This document shows positions 8,048-15,010 of a DNA stretch of 38,272 bases, piece by piece. Below the pieces are notes generated by a model, which saw only the letters and a list, made by a program, of their open reading frames with translations, did not search any database and was not told the DNA's origin. The stretch lies in NCBI RefSeq assembly GCF_014202995.1, contig NZ_JACHIA010000034.1, positions 1 to 38,272 of the forward strand, read 5' to 3'. This stretch comes from Longimicrobium terrae (GTDB lineage: Bacteria; Gemmatimonadota; Gemmatimonadetes; Longimicrobiales; Longimicrobiaceae). Position numbers and translations under genes: made by a program. The stretch's first letter is position 1. Each line of letters starts with the position of its first letter.

Positions 8048-8410
8048 TCGAGATTGCGGCGCCGCCCGGGCCTCATCTTCCACCCCGTACCGCTGTGCTC
8101 TTTCCGGGATCATCGCGGCTGATGCGATGATCCCCGTCGAACTTCCCCACGCCACGGTGGGAATCATCCGCTCGCGATTTCGGCGGCGCAGCGCGGGACT
8201 CATCCCCCACCCGACACCGCTGCGCGTTTGTCCTGCGGATGACGTCTCACTGCCATGCGAGAATCCGGCGAGGTTCCCCGTGTCACGGCGGATTCATTTC
8301 TCGCGATCCGTCGGCTCCGCGCGGGCCTCATCGCCCACGCCGCGGTTTCCGTGCTGTCGGGCCGGAGAAGCTCCACGGTGCACCGCGAGGCTTCTCCGGC
8401 CGTTCATCCG
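8031..8410 (+). repeat. Three degenerate tandem units of about 127 bp
   Basis: The block GGATTCATTCGCTC..GCGATT..CGGC..GCGGGNCTCATC..CCAC recurs with ctcatc at 8072, 8199 and 8327, a spacing of 127-128 bp. Similarity is moderate, suggesting an old tandem duplication. The first unit starts at the tail of repeat B. Confidence 0.65.
8360..8401 (-). terminator. Hairpin downstream of the multicopper oxidase gene, possible terminator
   Basis: A perfect 12-bp stem (GGCCGGAGAAGC) encloses an 18-nt loop and begins 16 nt after the stop. No T run follows, so it may be a processing or stabilising hairpin. Confidence 0.45.
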
Positions 8411-8417
8411 CCGATGC

Positions 8418-9944
8418 TCAGTGGCCGGCGTGGCTGGGCTGGCTGGAGAACATGGAGTTGCACTTCTGCCGTCCATTGGGGTCGCGAGGATCGTACACGC
8501 AGACGTTGTGCATCATCCCCTCATCCTCGTGCTGCAGCACGTGGCAGTGAAACACGAACGGCCCCGCCGCGATCGGCTCGAACACAAAGCGGATCACCAC
8601 CGTGTCGCCCACCGTCTGGCCCTGCGCGTTGCGGTGCACGCCGATGGGGATGTTGTCGCGCAGGCGCCCCTCGTTGGCCGGCCGCCCGTTCACCGTCAGC
8701 ACCGCAAAGTCGGTCTGGTGGATGTGAAACGTGTGCAGGAACTGCGTTTCGTTGATGATCGTCCACTCCTGCACCTGCCCCCAGGGCATGGAGACGGGCA
8801 GGTGATTGGGCTCGTACAGCGTGTCGTTGATGGCCGCGCCGCCGCCGTCCGGAAACGAGTAGCGAAAGGTCTCGCGCTGCACGTCCGTGGCCTGCGTAAG
8901 GAAACGCAGCGTATCCACGACCGACTTGTCGAGCCCCGCGGGCGCCTCCTCGGCCACCATGCGCGCCGAAGCCGAGGGCGTGCCGATCAGGTATCCCAGC
9001 GGAACCACGGACGAGGTCGTGTCGGGAAAGACGCGCGCCGTCACCAGCCCAACGCGCTCGCCGGCCGCCGGCCCGGTCACGATCACCTCGGCGCGGCTGC
9101 CGGGCGGCAGGTACAGCGAATCCACCGGCGTGGCCTGCGCCAGCGGGTTGCCATCAAGCGCCAGCAGAATCCACCGCCGGCCCTGCAGCTTCAGGTTGAT
9201 GAACTCGTTCGCGCCGAAGTTGCCGATGTGCCACAGCTGCTGTTCGCCCGGCGCGATGGGAAAGGCGGCGCAGGTGCTGCCGTTGATGTTGAAGCGCGTG
9301 GTGTCGGCAAAGCTGAAGGACATGTCGCGCACCAGCAGCGTCCGCTCGCGCACGCCGCGGTACTGCGGAAAGTACTTGAGGATGGAGCCCACCAGCAGCG
9401 CCCCGCTCAGCCCGCCGGCCACCTGCGGCCCGGTAATGCCGTGCGGATGCGGATGGTACCAGAACATTCCCTCGGTGTGGTACGACGGCACCGGAAAGTG
9501 GTACGGGCGCCGCGTTCCGCCGTTCGGAATGCGGACGTGCGTCACGTTGTCGCCGCTGTCTGGGCTGGGCGTGACCACCAGGCCGTGCGTGTGAAAGTTG
9601 GTCCAGTTGACCATGGAATCCGTCTGGCTGGTGGTGGCGCGCATGGCATTCACCACCGACAGGCGAAACTGGTCGCCTGCCTTCATGACCAGCGTGGGGG
9701 CCACGAACTGCCCGTTGTACACGTTCGTTTCGTACGTGCGGCTGCCGATGCGGTACGTGGCGGGCGCCATGCGCAGAGTGGCGCCCTGCACCGGAACCCG
9801 CACCGGATCGGCCACGGGCTGGCAGGTCGGGGGAATGCTCACGGCGCGCAACGTGGGGGCGTGCTGCGCCGCGGCGTGCGTGGCCAGCATCCCGGCCGCG
9901 AGCAGCGATGCCGCGGCGTGAACGATAAGTCGTCGCATGTTCAT
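8418..9944 (-). CDS. Secreted multicopper oxidase
   Basis: A 508-residue exported copper enzyme with a signal peptide (basic start, hydrophobic core, AHAAAQ cleavage region near residue 28). The four copper-ligand clusters are complete: FHTHG and FWYHPHPHG in the first cupredoxin domain, then LHTFHIHQ and FHCHVLQHEDEGMM in the last. The type 1, 2 and 3 copper sites should therefore form, and the protein should couple one-electron substrate oxidation to reduction of oxygen to water. Spacing fits the bilirubin oxidase/CotA-type three-domain enzymes. No methionine-rich copper-resistance insert was noticed, so the substrate (metal, phenol or other) is open. The start at MNMRRL is preferred; the frame extends 48 residues upstream with no signal-like sequence. 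A good promoter precedes it. Confidence 0.9.
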   Translation of the reverse strand: MNMRRLIVHAAASLLAAGMLATHAAAQHAPTLRAVSIPPTCQPVADPVRVPVQGATLRMAPATYRIGSRTYETNVYNGQFVAPTLVMKAGDQFRLSVVNAMRATTSQTDSMVNWTNFHTHGLVVTPSPDSGDNVTHVRIPNGGTRRPYHFPVPSYHTEGMFWYHPHPHGITGPQVAGGLSGALLVGSILKYFPQYRGVRERTLLVRDMSFSFADTTRFNINGSTCAAFPIAPGEQQLWHIGNFGANEFINLKLQGRRWILLALDGNPLAQATPVDSLYLPPGSRAEVIVTGPAAGERVGLVTARVFPDTTSSVVPLGYLIGTPSASARMVAEEAPAGLDKSVVDTLRFLTQATDVQRETFRYSFPDGGGAAINDTLYEPNHLPVSMPWGQVQEWTIINETQFLHTFHIHQTDFAVLTVNGRPANEGRLRDNIPIGVHRNAQGQTVGDTVVIRFVFEPIAAGPFVFHCHVLQHEDEGMMHNVCVYDPRDPNGRQKCNSMFSSQPSHAGH

Positions 9945-10053
9945 CCGATGGATCAAAGGGTGTGGCTGTGGGGACCGCTGAAGGAGGCTTCGTGGCAGGC
10001 TGCGTGATTCATCTCCGGCGTGAGGCGCCGAACTACAATCCACGAAACGGCGT

Positions 10054-10082
10054 AAAATATGACTTTCTCGGATAAACTGCAA
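10054..10082 (-). promoter_or_regulatory. Promoter of the multicopper oxidase gene
   Basis: On the minus strand TTGCAG and TATTTT are exactly 17 nt apart in a locally AT-rich patch, about 110 nt before the chosen start. Confidence 0.65.
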
Positions 10083-10125
10083 CGCCATCCTGCCTCAGCA
10101 GTGCTGTGACACATCGACCAAAACG

Positions 10126-10161
10126 AAGCGGCCGGCGGACTGGAGAATCCGCCGGCCGCTT
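10126..10161 (-). terminator. Rho-independent terminator of fumC
   Basis: A perfect 14-bp stem with an 8-nt loop, followed on the minus strand by CGTTTT. It lies 36 nt after the fumarase stop codon. Confidence 0.88.
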
Positions 10162-10196
10162 TCAACTGCCGGACGATACAGATCAGGAGAAGGCGA

Positions 10197-11627
10197 TCAC
10201 CCCGCGCCGCCGCCGGGAGCACCGCCGCCGGGGATGCCGGGCTCCGTCATCCCGCGCACGTTCATCACCTCTTCCAGCTGGTCGTCGCTCAGCAGGCCGC
10301 GGCGCTTTACCACGTCGCGCACCGACTCGAAGTTCTTGGCCGACTCCTTGGCGACGGCCGCCGCCTCGTCGTAGCCGATGTACGCGTTGAGCGCCGTGGC
10401 GATCGCGGGGTTCTTTTCCAGAAGGTCGCGGCAGCGGTCGCGGTTGGCCTTGATGCCGTCCACCGCGCGGGTGCGGAACGCGTCGCAGGCGCTGGCCAGA
10501 ATGGACACCGACTGCAGGAACGCGTTGGCCATCACCGGCATCATCACGTTCAGCTCAAAGTTGCCGTGCTGCCCGCCCACGGTGACGGTGGTGTGATTCC
10601 CCTGCACCTGCGCACAGACCATCATCATGGCCTCGCTCATCACCGGGTTCACCTTGCCGGGCATGATGGACGAGCCGGGCTGCACCGCGGGAAGCGATAT
10701 TTCCGCCAGGCCCGACGTGGGCCCGCTCGCCAGCCAGCGGATGTCGTTGGCGATCTTCATCAGCGACACGGCCAGCGTGTTGAGCGCGCCCGACGCGCTG
10801 ACAAAGGCGTCCTTGGCCCCCTGCGCCTCGAAGTGATTATCCGCCTCGCGAAACACCAGCCCGGTGTCTTCGCTGATGTAGCGGATGGCCAGCGGCGGAA
10901 AGTCCGGGTGCGCATTGGTGCCCGTGCCCACCGCGGTGCCGCCCAGCGCCAGTTCCGACAGCTCTTCGGACGCGTTGCGCAGGCGGCGGATGCCGTGCTC
11001 CAGCTGCGACGCGTACCCACCGAACTCCTGGCCCAGGCGCACCGGGGTGGCGTCCATCAGGTGCGTGCGGCCGCTCTTCATCACGTCGTCGAACTCGGCC
11101 GCCTTGGCCAGCAGGGCGTCGCGCAGCCGCTCCAGCGCCGGGATCAGGTCCGAGTGGATGGCGACGCGCGCGGACACGTGCATGGCCGTGGGGATCACGT
11201 CGTTGGAGCTCTGCCCCATGTTGACGTGGTCGTTGGGATGCACCTTGGAGCCGAGGATGGCCGTGGCGCGCGAGCCGATCACCTCGTTGGTGTTCATGTT
11301 GCTCGAGGTGCCGCTGCCCGTCTGAAAGATGTCGAGCACGAACTCGGGGTCCAGCCCGCCGGCGATCACCTCGTCGGCCGCCCTGGCGATGGCGTCCGTG
11401 ATGTTCTGGTCCAGCCAGCCCATCTGGTTGTTGGCGCGCGCGCACGACTTCTTGATGGTGCCCAGCGCGTGGATGAAGCGGCGCGGAAAGCGGATCCCGC
11501 TGATGGGAAAGTTTTCCACCGCGCGCTGCGTCTGCGGGCCGTACAGCGCCTCGGCGGGAACCTGCATTTCGCCGAGCGAGTCGCGTTCGGTGCGGAAGGC
11601 CCGGTTGCTCGTATCCGTCATGTTCAT
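10197..11627 (-). CDS. fumC: Class II fumarate hydratase
   Basis: A 476-residue cytosolic TCA-cycle enzyme that interconverts fumarate and L-malate without an iron-sulfur cluster. Family blocks are present in order: TGSGTSSNMNTNEV, HPNDHVNMGQSSND, the active-site stretch SGRTHLMDATP, GGTAVGTGTN, the superfamily signature GSSIMPGKVNP, and a C-terminal NPAIATALNAYIGYD. Length is normal. The last residues are a Gly/Pro/Ala-rich tail after MTEPGIP, which is unusual but short. The two start choices (MNM or MTD, 6 nt apart) both lack a strong ribosome site. Terminators on both sides suggest a single-gene transcript. Confidence 0.96.
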   Translation of the reverse strand: MNMTDTSNRAFRTERDSLGEMQVPAEALYGPQTQRAVENFPISGIRFPRRFIHALGTIKKSCARANNQMGWLDQNITDAIARAADEVIAGGLDPEFVLDIFQTGSGTSSNMNTNEVIGSRATAILGSKVHPNDHVNMGQSSNDVIPTAMHVSARVAIHSDLIPALERLRDALLAKAAEFDDVMKSGRTHLMDATPVRLGQEFGGYASQLEHGIRRLRNASEELSELALGGTAVGTGTNAHPDFPPLAIRYISEDTGLVFREADNHFEAQGAKDAFVSASGALNTLAVSLMKIANDIRWLASGPTSGLAEISLPAVQPGSSIMPGKVNPVMSEAMMMVCAQVQGNHTTVTVGGQHGNFELNVMMPVMANAFLQSVSILASACDAFRTRAVDGIKANRDRCRDLLEKNPAIATALNAYIGYDEAAAVAKESAKNFESVRDVVKRRGLLSDDQLEEVMNVRGMTEPGIPGGGAPGGGAG

Positions 11628-11716
11628 GCGGTCGTACGGGGTTGGTCAGGCTGCTGCGGCGGGCAAGATGCGGCCCGCGCCGGAGGAGCGCAACGAGTGC
11701 GCCCGCGGAAAACGAA

Positions 11717-11747
11717 AGGGGCCCCGCCGGCGTGCGGCGGGGCCCCT
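11717..11747 (-). terminator. Rho-independent terminator of the small unknown gene
   Basis: A perfect 13-bp stem (AGGGGCCCCGCCG) with a 5-nt loop, then TTCGTTTT on the minus strand, 20 nt after the stop codon. Confidence 0.85.
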
Positions 11748-11766
11748 GTCTGCAGCGGACCGATTC

Positions 11767-12006
11767 TCAGGCGCGCGGCGCGCCCAGCACTTCCGGGCCG
11801 CGGTACTCGCGCAGTGCCTGCCTCTGCGCGGGTGTAAGCGAGGCGATGAACCCGGGGCTCGCGGCGAGCCGGAGGCGGCCGTCGTGCAGGGACGGCGCGG
11901 CGCGCCACAGCGGCAGCGCGTGAACGATGCGGCGGACGCGGGTCGCCAGATGCCCGACCAGGGTGGCAGGCCGGGGCTCGGGCGGATCGGAGACGTTGTG
12001 CGTCAT
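11767..12006 (-). CDS. Small protein of unknown function (79 residues)
   Basis: I do not recognise this protein. It is a real gene by its signals: AAGGAGAAA lies 6 nt before the ATG, which is the clearest Shine-Dalgarno in the region, and a strong terminator follows the stop. The protein is rich in Arg, Ala, Leu and Pro. It has a possible amphipathic helix in the middle (LATRVRRIVHALPLW) and an LTPAQRQALREY segment near the end that looks like a small helical domain. No cysteines, signal peptide or membrane segment. It is separated from fumC by its terminator. Confidence 0.7.
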   Translation of the reverse strand: MTHNVSDPPEPRPATLVGHLATRVRRIVHALPLWRAAPSLHDGRLRLAASPGFIASLTPAQRQALREYRGPEVLGAPRA

Positions 12007-12442
12007 CGAAGGTTTCTCCTTGAGGTGCAGATGCCCTCGGCGGCCTTTGCCGCATCGGTGCCTAGCTTCCGCGGCCGGGCGCGTTCTGCCGTCAGCCCGC
12101 TACCGGAAAGATGAGTGGTCCTCATCCAATCTGACTGCGAATCGAACGCAGCTCAAGGCATTCCTGTGGCCGCTTTGCGACGATCACAGGGCGCCAGCGC
12201 CGGGACGTTTCAGGCGCGGGTGGCGGAAGCGAGTGCCCGGCGACGAGCCTCTGAATCATCGTCCTCCAGCACCCATGCCGTTGACGATGCCAAGCCTTGC
12301 GGATAAACTTGGCGCTTCGAGCCACCTGGTGTTCCCGATGGCGGTGTCGCGCGTTCCGCGTGCACCGTAGGGCGCCCGCCGTGGCTCGTTCTGCGTCCGG
12401 GAGCCACGTGCGCGCATTCCATCGGACGTGGAGCGCACGCGC
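12007..12442. other. Gene-free stretch before the deoxyhypusine-synthase-like gene
   Basis: About 436 bp, somewhat less GC-rich than the surroundings. It holds a candidate promoter at 12281-12309. No gene or named repeat was seen. Confidence 0.6.
12281..12309 (+). promoter_or_regulatory. Candidate promoter of the deoxyhypusine-synthase-like gene
   Basis: TTGACG and TAAACT are 17 nt apart. A leader of about 125 nt would follow. Confidence 0.5.
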
Positions 12443-13447
12443 ATGACCCTCTCGAATTCCGCCCCGCCCGCCGCCACCGGCGCCGTTTCCGGCTTCATCC
12501 ACCGCCACTTTCGCCACTTCAACTCCGCCGTCGTCGTGGACGCGGCGCAGGGATGGACGCGCCATCTGGATAACGGCGGCCGCATGCTGGTGACGCTGGC
12601 CGGCGCCATGAGCACGGCGGAGCTGGGCATTTCGCTGGCGGAAATGATCCGCCAGGGAAAGGTGCACGCCATCTCCTGCACCGGCGCCAACCTGGAGGAA
12701 GACGTCTTCAACCTGGTGGCGCACGACCACTACGAGCGGGTCCCCAACTACCGCGAACTGAGCGCGGCGGACGAGCAGGCGCTGCTGGAGCGGCACATGA
12801 ACCGGGTGACGGACACGTGCATCCCGGAAATGGAGGCCATGCGGCGCATCGAAGCCGTCGTTCTGCAGGAGTGGATGGCGGCGGACGCGCGCGGCGAGCG
12901 CCTGTTTCCGCACGAGTTCATGTACCGCATTCTGCGGAGCGGCGCGCTGGAGTCGTCGTACCAGATCGATCCGCGCGATTCGTGGCTGCTGGCCGCGGCG
13001 GAAGCCGATCTCCCCATGTTCGTGCCCGGGTGGGAGGACAGCACGCTGGGCAACATGTACGCGGGCCACTGCATCAGCGGTGACGTAAAGAACGTGCACA
13101 CGGTGCGCACGGGGATCGAGTACATGATCAGCCTGGCGGACTGGTATCAGGAGACGGCGCCGGACGCGTCCATCGGCTTCTTTCAGATCGGCGGGGGGAT
13201 CGCGGGCGATTTTCCCATCTGCGTGGTGCCCATGCTGCACCAGGATCTGCAGCGGCCGGAAGTGCCGCTGTGGGGCTACTTCTGCCAGATCAGCGACAGC
13301 ACCACGTCGTACGGCTCGTACTCCGGCGCGGTGCCGAACGAAAAGATCACGTGGGGCAAGCTGGGGGTGGATACACCGCGCTACGTGATCGAATCGGACG
13401 CGTCCATCGTGGCGCCGCTGGTGTTCGCGTGCGTGCTGGGATGGTGA
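12443..13447 (+). CDS. Deoxyhypusine synthase-like protein
   Basis: A 334-residue member of the deoxyhypusine/homospermidine synthase family. These enzymes use NAD and spermidine to move an aminobutyl group onto a protein lysine (eIF5A in eukaryotes and archaea) or onto another amine. Conserved blocks include LAGAMSTAELG, SCTGANLEEDVFNL, DTCIPE, and the C-terminal ITWGKLG with K306 in the place of the catalytic lysine, then SDASIVAPLVFA. It should therefore be active. Bacteria lack eIF5A, so the acceptor is uncertain: a polyamine is more likely than a protein. The ATG has GGAG 9 nt upstream and is preferred to an in-frame GTG 15 nt earlier. No polyamine gene is adjacent. Confidence 0.88.
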   Translation: MTLSNSAPPAATGAVSGFIHRHFRHFNSAVVVDAAQGWTRHLDNGGRMLVTLAGAMSTAELGISLAEMIRQGKVHAISCTGANLEEDVFNLVAHDHYERVPNYRELSAADEQALLERHMNRVTDTCIPEMEAMRRIEAVVLQEWMAADARGERLFPHEFMYRILRSGALESSYQIDPRDSWLLAAAEADLPMFVPGWEDSTLGNMYAGHCISGDVKNVHTVRTGIEYMISLADWYQETAPDASIGFFQIGGGIAGDFPICVVPMLHQDLQRPEVPLWGYFCQISDSTTSYGSYSGAVPNEKITWGKLGVDTPRYVIESDASIVAPLVFACVLGW

Positions 13448-13612
13448 TTGGCGGATAAGGATGGACGGCGGCGGATCGGTATCCATCCCGTTCGGTCGTC
13501 CTCCATCGCTCGATCATCTTATCGATGATCGCCGTTCATCGGCCGACCGTCGTTCCTGGGCTGAGCGACGTTCGTCTGCTGGATGAACTACGGCGCGCGG
13601 CGGGCACAGAAA

Positions 13613-13652
13613 ACTCCCCGCGGATGGCTGAGGATCGCCGTCCGCGGGGAGT
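13613..13652 (-). terminator. Orphan terminator-like hairpin
   Basis: A perfect 12-bp stem (ACTCCCCGCGGA) encloses a 16-nt loop. TTT follows on the minus strand. The nearest upstream minus-strand gene ends 725 nt away, so the transcript it ends is not identified. Confidence 0.5.
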
Positions 13653-13785
13653 GCTGCGTTGGGGGCGATGCCTGCGCTGCAGAAACTGAGCGGAGATGGC
13701 GGGCGGTGCCGATGGCCGCGCTCGTGCCGAGGCCATCCGCATTGTTTCGGGGAGGGAGGTCGGGGCGCGGGCGGGCTGGGTGGTG

Positions 13786-13943
13786 GGGCCGGGGCGACTG
13801 AAGTCGCGGCAACAACGGCGCGAAGTCCGCCTGCGCGGACTGTGGGGAAGGTTGGTCGTAGTTTCGATGGGCTACGCGCGGCCGCCTTCCAGGAGCGAAT
13901 GAATTCACCGCTGGAAAAGCACGAAATCCGCCTTCGCGGACTG
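13786..13943 (+). repeat. Intergenic repeat D, copy with intact tail
   Basis: GGCGACTGAAGTCGC, GGCAACAACGGCGCGAAG and a perfect AGTCCGC/GCGGACT hairpin are followed by a variable part, then GAGCGAATGAATTCACCGCT and a second degenerate TCCGCCTTCGCGGACT hairpin. The first 50 bp match 2158-2208 almost exactly. Confidence 0.85.
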
Positions 13944-14376
13944 CGGCGGCGGGCTTGGTGGGGGGCGCAGGTCGATCGGTGGCGGAAGGTCGGGAGGTGG
14001 AGACGCAGGAGGTGGCGTGATGGCAGACGGATGCTCCTGCCTGATCGCGTCGGTAGAAGTCTGCGCAGAGCGGCAGTCCGCGAATCGGGCGGATCATCCG
14101 CATCGTGCCGCGACCTGACGTGTGCGGCGGAGTCCCGCTGAAAAGACGCGATCAGGTGGTCAGCGCGGGCGCCGGGCATCATCGCCCGCCCGCACCCACC
14201 GATGCGGCGGACGGGGTGAGACGGATTACGACAGGGCGCGGACGACCAGGATCGCGGGACAGCCGGAATGAGCCGATCGCGCGAGGCGGTCAGATGACGC
14301 CGACCGCGGCACGATCGGGACTACGCGGATCGCGGCGCGGACGGGATGTTGCCGACCGCAAGGACGTCGCGCCGTG

Positions 14377-14793
14377 CTAGTTGCCGCCGGACCGGTACGG
14401 CGCGCCGACCTTGAGCGTGACGGAGATGGCGCCGTGGGTGTGGTTGAGGCCGAAGCGCGCCGTGGCCTCGTTGGCATCCATGAACGCGATGTGATGGATG
14501 GAGTTGGTGTCCAGCTCGCGCAGGTTGGCGAGCCCGCCCATCCGCATCTCGTTGACGTAGACCACGATGCCCGGCTCCTGGCCGAACGTGGTGGGCCCCG
14601 TGGTTACGTACAGCCAGCGCGGCCGCAGCTGCTGGATCAGATCGTACGCGCTGGACGCGGTGCTGGCCTCCACCTCTTCCACGGCGATCAGGCGCGCGCC
14701 GCCGTGGCGGGCCGGCCGGGAATCGCTGGACGGGTTGCCCGCGCAGGCCGCGAGCGCGGCACCAAGGGCGAGCACCGCGAAAATCGATCGCAT
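14377..14793 (-). CDS. Small lipoprotein resembling a TonB-receptor plug domain
   Basis: A 138-residue lipoprotein: signal peptide with lipobox LAAC, lipidated at Cys17. After a variable linker (residues 18-45) the mature part has the pattern of a plug domain: Y-DLI-QLRPRWL, then GIVVYVNEMRMGGLANLREL, an I-x-x-I-x-F step (SIHHIAFMDANEA), ARFG, and a closing GAISVTLK like the GAI.V.TK end of plugs in outer-membrane receptors. No beta-barrel follows. I recall similar short proteins in Gemmatimonadota, without a known function. A membrane-anchored docking or sensing role is inference only. The start at MRSIFAVLAL has GGAG 8 nt upstream. It is divergent from the M28 peptidase. Confidence 0.75.
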   Translation of the reverse strand: MRSIFAVLALGAALAACAGNPSSDSRPARHGGARLIAVEEVEASTASSAYDLIQQLRPRWLYVTTGPTTFGQEPGIVVYVNEMRMGGLANLRELDTNSIHHIAFMDANEATARFGLNHTHGAISVTLKVGAPYRSGGN

Positions 14794-15010
14794 GAGACAG
14801 ACTCCGGAGGGAGGGGACGGCGAGACCCGCACCTGTGGCAGCATACCGCGCGCCGCGCCGCGGGAAAAGAGTGTTGATGGGAACATTTGACGGGGGCGGA
14901 CGGGTATGCCGGGGCCCGCGGGGAGCCTGCGCCTTGCCGCGCGGGAACGCGGCTGTATCTTCGCCGCTGATCCCCATCATCCCGGAAACCGTCCCGAGGG
15001 AGCACGCCCC

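Larger units (their letters stand above)
7572..8417. other. Gene-free stretch rich in repeats
   Basis: 846 bp without a believable gene. 7572-7775 shows nothing recognisable beyond the upstream region of the dioxygenase gene. The rest holds repeat E, a D-like fragment (7923-7942), repeat B and three degenerate tandem units. Confidence 0.8.
13448..14376. other. 929-bp gene-free stretch
   Basis: No believable gene. It holds an 8-bp-stem hairpin at 13511-13531, an orphan minus-strand terminator-like hairpin at 13613-13652 and a D repeat at 13786-13943. The rest (13944-14376) shows nothing recognisable. Confidence 0.75.

Noticed and set aside
12428-12442. GTG start for the deoxyhypusine-synthase-like gene
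   Set aside because: The ATG 15 nt later has GGAG at good spacing.
12122-13486. Minus-strand open frame of 454 codons opposite the deoxyhypusine-synthase-like gene
   Set aside because: His/Arg-rich shadow of a clear conserved gene.
13588-14103. Open frames within 13536-14141 on both strands
   Set aside because: They run through repeat D and hairpins, have no ribosome site and no domain.
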